Source of the DNA: Haliotis asinina
Taxonomy: Eukaryota; Mollusca; Gastropoda; Lepetellida; Haliotidae
Assembly: GCF_037392515.1 (NCBI RefSeq)
Contig: NC_090283.1
Location: 21,271,001-21,335,000 of the forward strand
Reading direction: 5' to 3'
DNA length: 64,000 bases
Shown here piece by piece: positions 23,411 to 36,002 of the stretch. Positions within the stretch are counted from its first letter, which is position 1, and the number at the start of each line of letters is the position of its first letter. A program made the position numbers and the translations under genes. The notes beneath the pieces are model-generated. The model ran no database searches. It worked only from the letters and a program-made list of their open reading frames with translations, and was not told the DNA's origin.

Positions 23411-26283
23411 ACTAAAACATTGATGCCTAACGAAATATAAGTTCCGCTATGATCACTGATTTTTTTGTGAAATTCAACAACGCCGCTGTCTCTAACGGAT
23501 ATGTCCTCTCTTACTATCAGAGGGTCTATTAGCGTAGCAGTGGTTCTAGTCTCTCTGGTAGGTTCTTGAATAACATTGTATAGAATTTTTCTTTCCATTA
23601 ACTCCACACTATTTAAATGTTTACTTGACAGCAAATTTTCATTTATATCCCCAGCGATCATTATCTTACTAGTTGCATCTGAGGCTGTTTCTACACTTTG
23701 ATCTAAACGTTGCCAGACCACTCCTCCAAAAGTATTTCTATCTTTTCTGACCGGTTCGGGAAAGTTATCCTATAAGAGATCAGTGTTTATAGTCTCATCC
23801 AGGTGTTTCGGTGAAACAGACAATGTGATAGTCAGAGAACTTCACACACATAATTTAACTTGTGGCGGATACTTCGTGTATTTAAGTGAAATACATCAAG
23901 TGCTTGTTCAGGGTCATGGTTCAGTGGGCCTGAATTTGTCTCCACGTCCCCTGCAAGCAGTAGCAACAATAGGAGGACCACAGCTATGTTGGCGTTATGT
24001 AACTGACAATGTAGAAAGCAAAGAATGCACTCAGTTTTGAACAAACTGATCAACTTTCCAAATTCGTTACAAATAATCCATGGAAAAACACTGCATGATA
24101 CACTGACAGGAGCAGACTGCTTAAGTGATTACAGGAGTTACAATACAATTGAAAAGTTCCTGAAATTGAAAGTTCCTATCGCCACACGGTATTGTACTAT
24201 ATCATTACACATTTGGCAAATGCTGAGAACAATCTGTAGCAAATGTATCCACATGGCACACATTATAGGAAGATTGGATATAAACAGAATAATTACATTT
24301 TTCTTTACATGATTGATCCCTTCTATATTTTAACCGGCAATGCAGATCTGACTTCAGGTAGGAGTTAGGGTATAGCAAAAGTGTTTTGTGGACAGGATAT
24401 AACATTGGAGGTACAATGGATAGACAAATAACAGGGAGCAAGAAGGCAAAAGAAGTGGGTATATATAAATACAAGAGCAGTATGAACAAATATCGACAAA
24501 ATCATTGGACTTAAACATCTCCCGTTGTGTGGACAATATCTACTGACTTTCTGGTATTATGATTGTATCAGTATAAACAGCTTGTCTGAATATTAATCTG
24601 AATATTACAAACATTTATACTTATCCAGGTCAGTTTCACATGTAATCACTCGGACTGCACCGTCCTTGTTACCATCTCGGAGTTCACGTATGTGTATTCT
24701 CCCGTCTTATGTCCAGGTTGAATCGATTTTCCGTTTAGATTTCAGATCTCTTGCTGTTTTAAAAAATGCTTGTGTGCTGGGTTACGTCCTCGTTAATATA
24801 CATGGAACTTCGTTTGGTGTTTCCCCCTTGTTCGCCAATATGGGTTGCAAAACACCTTTCGCCTCATATCTCTGCCAGGATCCGCTTAACACGAGTTCGA
24901 ATCCCCGATTGTCTCTAACCATGATCGTTGGATGGACTTCCCTCACTTTTTCATTGAAACCTTCGTTTTTGGACATCTAAGTGGAAGTAATGACAGATGC
25001 CGATTTTGACAGCTTCCACTGTATATCCCTAACTATTTTTGTCCTGTATAGGTAGCAACAACAAGGTGGGATAACAAAGCGTAAAAAAAAAGGTTATACT
25101 GTGAGCTGCGATAACGTGATGATGAGATGAAGGTGCGTACCATGACAATTACATTCACTGACACTGGTCACTCAAGTCAGCGAACCTGACCGCCCAATCC
25201 CGTTAGTCGCTTCTTACGACAAGCATGTGTTGCTGTAAGATAATTCTAACCGGGTCAGTCTTAAGTGTTTCTATTTAGAAGACAATCAGGTGTTGTCTAG
25301 ACAATTTAGGACATCTGTAGACATGTTTATCTCATAATTCTAAAACAAGAGCGAGTAGAAAAACAAACTCGATCTTGGACTCAGACTTGATGTCGAAGCA
25401 AGCTGACATTTTCAGCAGTTAAGAGCTAAACGTTGATCACAAGAAACCGCCATAGAATCTTTTATTTTATAATTTATATATTTTCATATTGGTAACGGTA
25501 CCACATATCTCCTTCGATTCACATCGGTAATTCAGTTCATGTGCATAGTGAATGAGCATTGCATTATGTCGCTTGTAGATACATTCCGGCAATGAAAAGA
25601 GCTCCACAACTGCACCCAATTCGGGAATCGAGGAATCGAACCCGGATCTTCAGGAAAGGCTTAACAAACTCGGCTATTTCAATGCCTGTCGTTACTGTGA
25701 GGAAACCATGTGTCTCATAGCAGGGTTAAGACCACTCACTTACTCACTCACTCACTGAGGGAGGACACGGAGTAAACTCTGAATCTCTGGTAATTTGAGT
25801 ATTTCTTTACAGTAAATAAAATGCCCAGCAACAACGATCACCACCACCAAAAAAAACCCAAAACAAAACAACGCATACACCCAAATAAATAATTAAATAA
25901 ACACCACCACCACCACCCCCCAAAAAAAAAATGCAAAAAGGAAAGAAAGAAAGCCCCTAAACAGCAACAACAAATCGACATGAAATACTTGACGATGCCA
26001 GCATTTCAGTGTAACCGTCTTTAGAGTAACCAACAATCTACAACAACAAATAACAGTGACAAAGAACAACAACGACTTGGCATGGAATACCTTATAATAA
26101 ACAAACCATCTTTTGAATAAACAACAACATATCCCACCAACAACCACTACCACCATCAATAAACAAAATCGAAAAAAGCCCCGCAACACAGCAACAACAA
26201 CAACAACGACAACGACAACAAAAGTTACGAGGTAACGCAATCGGAGTGAGACATAGTATCATCAGTATATGCACAGGCATATA

Positions 26284-26454
26284 CAGTGGAATCTGTCTAA
26301 TCCGGCACTCATTGGGACTGAGGAAATTATCCGCTTAAAACACTGTGCCGGATTGGAGAGCTGATGATAAATGTACAAGCCACGGAAGGGACTTCAATGC
26401 CGGTAAAGACAACTTTCTGGATTAGACAGATGCCGGTTTTCACAGCTTCCACTG
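26284..26454. mobile_element. Tigger/pogo-type MITE, 171 bp (copy A)
   Basis: Inverted ends: CAGTGGAATCTGTCTAATCC and the complementary GGATTAGACAGATGCCGG... ...CTTCCACTG. The element is flanked by TA on both sides, the usual Tc1/mariner-pogo target. No transposase. A bare right end of a related copy (GCTTCCACTGTA) is at about 25010. The site is empty in the third copy near 44320. Confidence 0.8.
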
Positions 26455-27092
26455 TACGTGTCTATGTTATTACCTGTCTCGTCGTGATTTCTCTTCGTTA
26501 CGACAAGGAAAACACAAACCTTTTCTTTGATCTCACACCTGCGGCGATATTTCGTGACCTAAATGCGCCCCGATCTCACGAGCTCCGTCTCTTTAACGTT
26601 AATTCCAGTCCGTGGCTATTCTGTATGAATGTTATATCTTGCAATGTCTGTTGAGACTTATCAAAAGTGACACATGCGACGAAAAGAATATAAATCCCAT
26701 TAAATCACCCCGAGCGGGATCCGCCCTAAGGCCTTATGAAGAATATACTTGTTTTTCATTGTATTTCTTTTTCAAAAAAATGTTGAGAAATTGTAATTTT
26801 ATGTTTCAAAATTATACAAAATTAAAACAATGGGATTAGTTTCTAGAATTTATTGATATCTCGAACCGATGATATGGTTCCGATCCCCTCTTTACATAAA
26901 TATACAGATTTGACCCTTTTTCCACTCGAATTCGAGGTAAGATTGTGTTTTCAAGTATGGATTTTTAACTGAGTGGAAGCTTAATTCCAGGATTCGATCT
27001 AGGACCCTATGGTTAACGCGTTCGCGTGTCACACGCTTGACCCGACTCCAATACCTCATTGGATACAATGTATAAAGCCTATTATCCTTTGT

Positions 27093-27270
27093 TATATACT
27101 GAGGGAAGAAAATAAGGGATCAATTGAAAGGACAAGTGTTTGTTTGTTGTTTTTTCTAAGGTTTCTTCACAGGCTTTCCATCGGATAGCTTGTGAAGAAA
27201 CCTGAAAGAAATAAAATAAACGAAGAGTTGTCCTTTCTTGTGATCCCTTATCTTCTTCCCGAAGTATATA
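27093..27270. mobile_element. Fully palindromic foldback MITE, about 178 bp (copy A)
   Basis: The left half TATATACTGAGGGAAGAAAA...AAGGGATCA pairs with the right half TGATCCCTTATCTTCTTCCC...TATATA. The centre is itself a hairpin, GTTTCTTCACAGGC...GCTTGTGAAGAAAC. Present at the same place in all three copies of the segment. Confidence 0.75.
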
Positions 27271-28259
27271 ATGTAATTTGTAAAATTATCGATGTTTGAC
27301 TCTTAGTTGTTCACAAACAAGTAACTTTATCCTAACGTATGAATACAACCTTGAAGGTAACCGTCTAATTTATAAAAGTTGTTTGCGTCAAACACATTTA
27401 AGAAAAAAAAAAGAAACCAATTGATGACGCTAATTATCTTACCTCTCACATAAATGTCGTTTTCTGACTGGTTGAGCCAATCGGTCCGTCCCGCTTACAG
27501 GGGAATAACATTTTCTATGTTACCCGCTTGAAATGCCGAACTATGGGAATTTGGTATTGTTTATGTTTGGGCTGTTGCCTAACTTCGGTACTTCTTATTA
27601 TGATCCAGCACCCGTGCTTCAAACAGTTCAAAATTAACATTGAGGTGTTCGGTCCCGAGGGACCAGTGAACATCTTATATGTATGTTATAGTCAGTGATG
27701 TAAAGGGGAAGTAGCTGTGAAAATCATATCACTAGATCACTGAAAATCAGTGATGACACCAGGTGTTCGGGAGAAAGGTACAGGTGTCCGATACACCCTC
27801 AATTTACTCCCGTCACGCAACGGCTGTCTGTAAACAAACCAGTGATCATTATACTAAAAGGCCAGTTCTTAATTTTTTGAATGACGAAGACTGTACACGT
27901 TCAGAGAATTCGCTGTTTACAGTTAAAGAACGTCGTCTTTCGTGGCATGATCTCTGACCTCTGACGCCTGCGAACAGGTGACAAATAACACGTGACCTTG
28001 GCGTCGATGGAAAGATGCTACCATATAGCAGGGGCCAGTACGGTTATGTGGTACCTGTCCATCATCCGGGTCCTGCTTTATTCACACAGGTAAATAATCA
28101 GTCATCATTATTATAGCCTCCGATCAATCTTTCTCAGGAGGATAAGAACCTTTTTTTTACATTTATATTTTATATCTGAACATGTTATCCCTCCATATGT
28201 GCTACAGTGGCTGCTAGAGTTTGGGAAGTATTTCTGCTTTTATGTCCAGATCGGTTACA

Positions 28260-28670
28260 CTGAAACCTCATTAAAACGGACAGCAGCATTCAGTGCAATT
28301 GTCCGCATTAGCAACAGTCCGCGTTATCGAAGTGCCGTAACGATGGATACATGAGTTGAGAGTAAGCATCTGGGTTGCGGTGTGTCCGCATTAACGAGGG
28401 TTGTATTAGGGAGGTGTTGGACGTGGATGAGTGATTCAACATTGTTTGCTTGTTGTTTTATGCCGCAATATTCCAGCTGTGGTGTGTAAACTATCGAATC
28501 TAGACCATGTAATCCAGTGATCGAAAGAATGAGTAACGATCAACGCGACAGGGAAGCGCGGTGAAATGCATTAGCAAAGTCAGCCAGCCTGACCACCCGA
28601 TCCCGTTAGTCAGCTCTTCCGAGAAGCTTGGGTTACTGAAGACCAATTCTAACCCTCATCTATATCGGTC
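28260..28670. repeat. Pogo-like MITE fragment followed by a minus SINE copy
   Basis: CACTGAAACCTCATTAAAACGGAC at 28259-28282 is a pogo-type terminus followed by a GTCCGCATTA... decayed body. From about 28430 a minus-oriented SINE-type copy follows (GCAATATTCCAGCTGTGG, CTGACCACCCGATCCCGTTAG). The first half is missing from unit B and retained in copy C. Confidence 0.6.
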
Positions 28671-29039
28671 AAGTCTTGAACATTCAACATCGCACCATCA
28701 GCGAACCGTTAATGCGGCGCTGGTTACCACGGTTACTGGCTGCTTCAGACAAGGGGCCCGTTTCACAAAGCTCTGATAGGCCTAAAATCTCGTAACTTTA
28801 CTCGTAACACTGGTACCGCCTATGTTACAGTAGAGGAGGTAGGAAATTTACGAGATCTTACAGAACTTTGTGAAACTGGCCCCAGTTCTAACCCGCATTG
28901 CAGGGGCTAAATGAGTGTGTGACTGAGTGATGTTCTCACCTTCTTAGTTCGGACCAGACAATCCAGTGAAGAACATCGATTCACACAATAAGATCACAAT
29001 CAGATGAGATTGACTAAGTCCCCGAATTGACCAGCCAAT

Positions 29040-29710
29040 GCAACCTTTAGACCTCGAGCGTTCAGATAAATCTCCACTATACTTTGCATGCATCTACGGC
29101 TAGACCGAAAATTGTATTACCTCTATTGGCTGGATTTTTATCCAATCAGCTATCTACAATTTGAAGTTTAGCGTACCAATCACAAGGCTTCTATCATAGC
29201 TCACTTCCGCTTCTTCCGTAAACGGTAATGGCCGCGGAAACCCTTGACTTCGATCGGATAGGTTCTCGTTCAACATGGAAAAGTTGACCATTTGAGGAAA
29301 AAGCTGATTCCCATAAATCAGAGTCGTACAGAGAGCAAACCTTCGCAGCCAACCGATGTGTTACGATGATTTCGTTATTTCATTATTTATGTTCCAGCAT
29401 CCTGAGAGCACCAATGGCCTACACGACCTGAGGATACGTGTGTAATGGATATGTTGATTCGAGGCTTTCATGGATATGTCGGACATGCATTCACGTGGCG
29501 GACTGGCGAATGTGGGAATGGCTGAAGGACATAAACACAGTTTGTGTACTTTCCTGTGTTGAATCTTCCCGTGTATATTCTCACAACAACAGTAAACATA
29601 CATTTGTAGAAAGCCATTGTCGTGTTGTGCTGCGTTTGAACTAAGAGTGAGTGAATGAGTACGGTTTTATGCTTTTAACCGAGCTTCCTCATCTGACCTT
29701 GAACTAAGAT
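29040..29710. repeat. Conserved non-repetitive segment present three times (copy A)
   Basis: Contains GTAATGGCCGCGGAAACCC and a following run that is almost unchanged in units A, B (38.63-39.31 kb) and C (50.76-51.42 kb). A minus-strand frame of up to 136 codons is open in B and 92 in C, but is shifted by one base in A. No recognised domain. A short plus-strand frame MAAETLDFDRIG also starts there. I cannot say whether it is an exon, a promoter or simply a slowly changing part of the duplication. Confidence 0.4.
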
Positions 29711-30205
29711 CGCTAGACCCCCCACCCATCTCCCCTTCCCGTCAAAGCAACACGTAAGAGTCAGGCGTTGCCGGTGGACTGGGACACCGCTACCCTTTTC
29801 GCGAACATCTGGACCTACCCAGATCAGCAAGCTCGATTACTCCATCAGTCGTGTTTTGCCACAGGTGTTGGCGGGGGAATGTGGATCCCAATCACACAAC
29901 AAGAACCAGATTGATAAAGGAAAATTATGCGAAGGTCATGATAAACTCGGTGCGCCTAGAAGCATCAAAGTTAGGACTGACAATACGATGTGCCTTTTGA
30001 GATTGACATCCAGTGATCGAAGGAAAAATACAAAATACAAACGCCTTGAACCAGCTTCATTTGAGTGGATATGCGCGCTGTGTATAAATATTCTATAATA
30101 ATAATGATCATGATACATAAATCTTGTAAAGACAAACAAATCACGAATATTGTCGTATATTTCTTTATATTCCAAGTAGACGTATTGGACATATTACATC
30201 ACGAT

Positions 30206-30823
30206 CTAGGGACCCATCTCCTTCGGCTCGCAGAGATAGTTGCCAGCCAGCATCTTTCTTTTACCCCTAGTAACTATGCCTGTGAGGGGGTAGCGGTGGC
30301 AGGTGAGGGAGGGGGCACACCCGCAAAATCCGTTCTGCTTCCAGACACCTCCACACCACTCTCCGTGCTTCAGGTACGGCTTGCAGGTTCCTGCAAGAGT
30401 GAATGAGATGACGAGATAATTTGAGATATCCTGGACGTCTCATTTCAAGTGAATGAGTGAGGAATGTATACTATGGTGATATCACTTACTGAGGATATGG
30501 TCCGATTGATACAATAGGGGTAACGGTACAAGGTTTGTGTTTGAGCGGAAATAGATCCCACCCCATTGAACACACGGACACGTGCACATGATAAACATAA
30601 CCACACACAATCACACGCACACACACACCACACATATCACGCAGGCACTCACGCACGCTCCTTGTACAGTGGCAGGGTCGGGGGTAGTGTAGGCATCCCT
30701 CTTGCTGACAATTAAGCCCCCGATCTGCTTGGCACAGCACTCTCCAGTCCCACACTCCCCATCAGTCATGCAGGTCTTGGTCTTCGGCAGCTGAAGGACA
30801 GCGCCATAGAGTGCCGGCACAAT
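30206..30823 (-). CDS. Prokineticin-like gene, copy A (exons 2-3; no adjacent first exon)
   Basis: Exon 3 is 30206-30390 (185 nt, acceptor CACTCTTGCAG, stop TAG). Exon 2 starts at 30823 after TCCTCAACAG. Blocks: LYGAVLQLPKTKTC, CMTDGECGTGECC, LIVSKRDAYTTPD, TCKPYLKHGEWC and CGCAPSLTC. All ten knot cysteines are present. At the position used as donor in copy B (after 30661) copy A reads GG instead of GT. The next site keeping phase 1 is after 30649, which would add four codons including an extra Cys. The signal-peptide exon is not part of the duplicated unit, so this copy either is dead or uses the exon at 42.35 kb. Function as for the other paralogues: secreted, role inferred only from fold. 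Confidence 0.75.
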
Positions 30824-31142
30824 CTGTTGAGGAGAACATTATAACTCCAACATTTGCAATCAGTGTTGTGCAGGAATAGATGCAGCAAGTATTGGGGAGT
30901 TCTGGCACAGCCTGTTGAGGAGAACATTATAACCCCTATGTTTGCAGTTAGTGTTGTACATGATTAGATGCAGCAAGTATTGGGGAGTTCTGGCACAACC
31001 TGTTGAGAACATTACAACCCTTATATTTTCAGTTAGTGTTGTACATGATTAGATGCAGCAAGTATTGGGGAGTTCTGGCACAACCTGTTGAGGAGAACAT
31101 TACAACCCCTATATTTGCAGTTAGTGTTGTACATGATTAGAT
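30824..31142. repeat. 88-bp minisatellite containing copies of the exon-2 splice acceptor
   Basis: Four starts of CTGTTGAG, at 30824, 30912, 31000 and 31085. Each unit repeats GGCACAA(T/C)CTGTTGAGGAG, which on the - strand is the end of the intron plus the first bases of exon 2 (CTCAACAG then (A/G)TTGTGCC). The array ends at the junction with unit B. Confidence 0.85.
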
Positions 31143-31619
31143 TAGGATATTGGATAATTTGCTGTGATATATACACTAGCTGATATTTACTGTGATATTT
31201 TGAACTGTTTAATATGTAAATTTATCAGAATTATTTACTTGGTTCCCATTTTTAATTTTATGACTTCACTGGCTGTTGCTGAAGTGGAAACATCATTTCG
31301 TTTTCCAGGACTTGTCTCAGCGACAGCTTCATTCCTCATTAGAATAAATCTTCATTATCACCACCATTGCCAGAGCCGAACCAACAAACACACGGATACA
31401 ATTTCACTGTCTGTTCGTTTTGCTTTCTTTCTCATTCTATTCCGTTTTCTGCATTCCCGTTTCAACTCAGAATCGAACCAGGGCTTATCATCGGGACGAA
31501 TCGCTACAGTTTTAGATTGGACACGTGATATAGCATATCCTGAGAAAGTATCGTGGAAGACTTTACATGCATCATCAACACATTCACGGTTGTTGAAAAT
31601 ATCGCCCCAATGGTAAGAG

Positions 31620-32830
31620 TCCCACGCTTGAAAAGTATTGTATTTATTAGGATTGTTTCGAGGTTTCAGAGTTAGGTAATGATCTTAGGGTAGGGGCTAG
31701 GATGTGGTTTAGGGTTAGGGTAATGGTTAGTGTTAACGAGTTTTGATACATAATCATCTGTTCTTATTTGTAGAATCATAAAATTAAATCAGTATTTTCA
31801 ATAAGATTGTTAAGCTAATTGTATTTACCAGTTTTGTAACACCATACCTGTGTAGTAAAACACATTTTGGTGGTGATATTGTGGCAGAGACACAACTATG
31901 TACATAGGGATTTTATTATAATTTTAATGTTTTCTATTCTGTACATGTATATCTGTAGGCTACTTAATAGGTCATGTGTCCCTCAAACCCTTAACAAACC
32001 TAGCCATGACGTGCTCAACTGATTGGCCAAACTAACTCTCCAAGTTAAACCTTTTGTCTAATAGCCTGCTCTCTGCACAAAGTCACTACAGAGACAAGTT
32101 CACAAAGACACTTGACAAATCAGGTTAGTTTAATATATCTCTGTATATTTATACCATTGCACCTATATGTTGTGATGCGTTAAATATGTTCTATTAAAGT
32201 AAACTAGGCGTTTGATATTGTCTAAATATCATCCATTATCTATAAATATAAATATGCTAAACCAGGCTTAGCAGTTGTAAGGTTTGTTTTTTTGTTGTTG
32301 TTAGTAACAACTTTTCTATACCCTTACTCTTGCGCGCATGACATATTTAAGTCCGAATGTGTATTTTAATTCTGTTGTTTAGTATGTGTATACATTATAA
32401 CATTTCACATAACACATAAATTGTAAAGCGTGTTATTCTTAGTTATGAGAGTAATTATATTTTATTCAGATATATTCGTGATACAGATTGTTGCTGTGCT
32501 GTGTCGTCACCCCAGTCTCACCCACAGGGTAGGCTTATTGTTTGAATGATTCAAGTTCATAACCTTTTTTAAATTAGAATGTTTATCCAAATATGTCTTG
32601 CTATATACTCGATAAGATAAGTTGTAACATTGTGTATTTTGTTGTCTAGTCTGTTTATCGATATTAGTAATAAGTATTGCACATTGACGATTTTATGTAT
32701 TATTTATTTTATCATTTCTGTAAATGTTTCAGGGTGACTTATCGACAACAAAATAAACATTCCTTGGGCAATAGATCACACCCGTAGCGTGTGTCTGTCC
32801 TTTGTACATTCTCTACTCTGCTACAACATT
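31620..32830. mobile_element. LTR-like insertion, about 1.2 kb (copy B)
   Basis: Copy of the block at 22.2-23.4 kb, in the same position relative to LINE text. It is the most diverged part of the A/B pair by eye. Fossil, non-coding, family uncertain. Confidence 0.4.
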
Positions 32831-34105
32831 GATGCCTGACGAAATATGACTTCCTCCCTGATCACTGACTTTCTTGTCAAATTCAACAACGTCGCTGTCT
32901 CTCGCAGATTTGTCCTCGCTTACTGTTACAGGATCTATTAGCGCAGCAGTGGTTCTAGTCTCAAGTAGGTTCTTTAATAACATTATGTAGATTTTTTCTT
33001 TCCATTAAGTCCACAATATTTAAATATTTACTTGACAGCAAATTTTCATTTAATCCCCGAGGATCATTATCTTATTGGTTGAATCTAAGGCTGTTTCTAC
33101 ACTTTGGTCTAAACATTGCCAAAATGTTTAGTTATACTTAGGTCTGTATAGATCGCCTAATAGTAAATTGTTTTTGTGGAAGAAATAGCTTGATCCAAAA
33201 CGTTTCGTCATGAATATTTTCTAAATCTACCATCCTTTTAAAGGCTAGTTGTTTACTTACATATATCATGGCCCCTCCTCCAAAAGTGTTTCTATCGTTT
33301 CTGATCGGTCCGTGAAAGTTATCCCATAAGAGATCAGTGTTGTTTGTAGTCTCATCCAGGTGTTTCGATGAAACAGACAATGTGATAGTGAGAGAGAACT
33401 TCACACAAATAATTTAACGTGGCTGATACTTCGTGTATTAAAGTGAAATACATCAGGTGCTTGATCAGAGTCATGGTCCAGTGGGCCTCCATTTGTCTCC
33501 ACGTCCCCTGCAAGCAGTAGCAACAATAGGAGGACCATAGCTATGTTGGTGTTATGTAACTGACATCGTAGAAAGCAAAGAAACAGATACATACAGCACG
33601 TATTGCACTCAGTTTTGAACAAACTGATCAACTTTCCAAATTCGTTACAAATAATCCATGGAGAAAACACTGCATGATACATTGACAGGAGCAGACTGCT
33701 TAAGTGATTACAAGAGTTACATAAAACAATACAACTGAAACTTCCTAACGCCACACGGTATTGTATTATATCATTACCCAATGGCAAATGTTGAGAACAA
33801 TCTGTAGTAAATGTATCCACGTGGCACACATGAGAGGAAGATTGGATATAAACAGAATAATTACATTTTTCTTTACATGATTCGTGCGATCTATTTTAAC
33901 CGGCAATGCAGATCTGATTTCAGGTAGGAGTTAGGGTATAGGAAAAGTGTTTTGTGGACAGGATATAACATTGGAGGTGATATTGATAGACAAATAACAG
34001 GGAGCAAGAAGGCAAAAAGAAGTGAGTATATATACATACAAGAGCAGTATGAACACATAACGACAAAATCATTGGACTTAAACATCTCCCGTTGTGTGGA
34101 CAATA
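32830..34105 (-). mobile_element. LINE 5' part in unit B: N-terminus, 2A-like sequence and endonuclease
   Basis: Same LINE as at 23.4-24.5 kb but with more endonuclease text: SKHLDETTNNTDLLWDNF, FGGGAMIYVSKQLAFKR and ETFWIKLFLP are present here and partly missing in A. The 2A-like motif reads AGDVETNGGP (around 33510). Broken by several frame changes. The reverse transcriptase is not included in this unit. Confidence 0.82.
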
Positions 34106-35831
34106 TCTACTGACTTTCTGGTATTATGATTGTATCAGTATAAACAGCTTGTCTGAATATTAATCTGAATATTACAAACATTTATACTTATCCAGGTCAG
34201 TTTCACATGTAACCACTCGGACTGCACCGTCCTTGTTACCATCTCGGAGTTCACGTATGTGTATTCTCCCGTCTTATGTCCAGGTTGAATCGATTTTCCG
34301 TTTAGATTTCAGATCTCTTGCTGTTTTACAAAATGCTTGTGTGCTGGGTTACGTCCTCGTTAATATACATGGAACTTCGTTTGGTGTTTCCCCCTTGTTC
34401 GCCAATATGGGTTGCAAAACACCTTTCGCCTCATATCTCTGCCAGGATCCGCTTAACACGAGTTCGAATCCCCGAATGTCTCTAACCATGATCGTTGGTT
34501 TGACTTCCCTCACTTTCTCATTGAAACCTTCGTTTTTGGACATCTAAGTGGAAGTAATGACAGATGCCGATTTTGACAGCTTCCACTGTATATCCCTAAC
34601 TATGTTTGTCCTGTATAGGTAGCAACAACAAGGTGGGATAACGAAGCGTCAAAAAGGTTATACTGTGAGCTGCGATAACGTGATGATGAGATGAAGGTGC
34701 GTACCATGACAATTACATTCACTGACACTGGTCACTCAAGTCAGCGAACCTGACCGCCCAATCCCGTTAGTCGCTTCTTACGACAAGCATGTGTTGCTGT
34801 AAGATAATTCTAACCGGGTCAGTCTTAAGAGTTTCTATTTAGAAGACAATCAGGTGTTGTCTAGACAATTTAGGTCATCTGTAGACATGTTTATCTCATA
34901 ATTCTAAATCAAGAGCGAGTAGAAAAACAAACTCGATCTTGGACTCAGACTTGATGTCGAAGCAAGCTGACATTTTCAGCAGTTAAGAGCTAAACGTTGA
35001 TCACAAGAAACCGCCATAGAATCTTTTATTTTATAATTTATATATTTTCATATTGGTAACGGTACCACATATCTCCTTCGATTCACATCGGTAATTCAGT
35101 TCATGTGCATAGTGAATGAGTATTGCGTTATGTCGCTTGTAGATACATTCCGGCAATGAAAAGAGCTCCACAACTGCACCCAATTCAGGAATCGAACCCG
35201 GATCTTCAGGAAAGGCTTAACAAACTCGGCTATTTCAATGCCTGTCGTTACTTTGAGGAAACCATGTGTCTCATAGCAGGGTTAAGACCACTCACTTACT
35301 CACTCACTCACTGAGGGAGGACACGGAGTAAACTCTGAATCTCTGGTAATTTGAGTATTTCTTTACAGTAAATAAAATGCCCAGCAACAACGATCACCAC
35401 CACCAAAAACAACCCAAAACAAAACAACGCATACACCCAAATAAATAATTAAATAAACACCACCACCACCACCCCAAAAAAAAAAAATGCAAAAAGGAAA
35501 GAAAGAAAGCCCCTAAACAGCAACAACAAATCGACATGAAATACTTGACGATGACAGCATTTCAGTGTAACCGTCTTTAGAGTAACCAACAATCTACAAC
35601 AACAAATAACAGTGACAAAGAACAACGACTTGGCATGGAATACCTTATAATAAACAAACCATCTTTTGAATAAACAACAACATATCCCACCAACAACCAC
35701 TACCACCATCAAGAAACAAAATCGAAAAAAAACCCCGCAACACAGCAACAACAACGACAACGACAACAAAAGTTACGAGGTAACGCAATCGGAGTGAGAC
35801 ATAGTATCATCAGTATATGCACAGGCATATA

Positions 35832-36002
35832 CAGTGGAATCTGTCTAATCCGGCACTCATTGGGACTGAGGAAATTATCCGCTTAAAACACTGTGCCGGA
35901 TTGGAGAGCTGATGATAAATGTACAAGCCACGGAAGGGACTTCAATGCCGGTAAAGACAACTTTCTGGATTAGACAGATGCCGGTTTTCACAGCTTCCAC
36001 TG
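35832..36002. mobile_element. Tigger/pogo-type MITE, 171 bp (copy B)
   Basis: Same ends and same TA flanks as the copy at 26284, at the equivalent place, so it was inserted before the A/B duplication. Confidence 0.8.

Larger units (their letters stand above)
19300..24540 (-). mobile_element. Broken CR1/Jockey-type LINE with 2A-like sequence, endonuclease and reverse transcriptase
   Basis: Read on the - strand in order. An N-terminal region starts near 24536. A hydrophobic run with LLLLAGDVETNSGP follows (around 23940). APE-type endonuclease motifs are DVFHLNTRSIR, GDINEN and TATLIDP...SDHSGTYISL (to about 23410). A linker has VTIRPDDKPWFDSEL (about 21945-22200) and YKKQRNKVNNMK (near 21070). 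Reverse transcriptase motifs are KASGPD, FKKGDKTEASNYRPIS, VQQGSELGP, LFADETSL, WLIAYNPDKTE and NHKHLGI. The C-terminal part has IRPHFEYAYEIWD and ERRRIQKLSLF (to about 19300). The element is dead: several frame changes and stops, FADE instead of FADD at the catalytic motif, and about 130 bp missing from the endonuclease. Two insertions interrupt it (21.17-21.94 and 22.2-23.41 kb). From family knowledge, 2A-like sequences occur in CR1/L2-type LINEs. Confidence 0.88.
21731..31142 (+). repeat. Tandem segmental duplication, unit A (about 9.4 kb)
   Basis: Starts at GGATATTGGATAATTTGCTG, which recurs at 31145. From there to 31142 the order of every landmark matches unit B: the insertion tail, LTR-like block, LINE 5' part, Tigger-type MITE, foldback MITE, conserved GCCGCGG segment, prokineticin-like exons and 88-bp minisatellite. 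By eye, identity is about 93% in the LTR-like block and 97-99% elsewhere. Unit A lacks a segment of about 600 bp at 27.93 kb that unit B and the older copy C keep. Its left flank continues into the LINE reverse transcriptase, which unit B lacks, so the left flank is unique to A. Confidence 0.93.

Noticed and set aside
24666-24980. 104-codon plus frame also open at 34233-34547
   Set aside because: A and B are too similar for an open frame to mean anything, and there is no recognised domain. It may be part of an unclassified repeat.
25893-26280. Val/Cys/Leu-rich minus frames at 25.9-26.3 kb, 35.4-35.8 kb and 43.8-44.4 kb
   Set aside because: They read through CAACAA/CACCAC simple sequence in the three copies of the duplicated segment. 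They are not conserved in frame.
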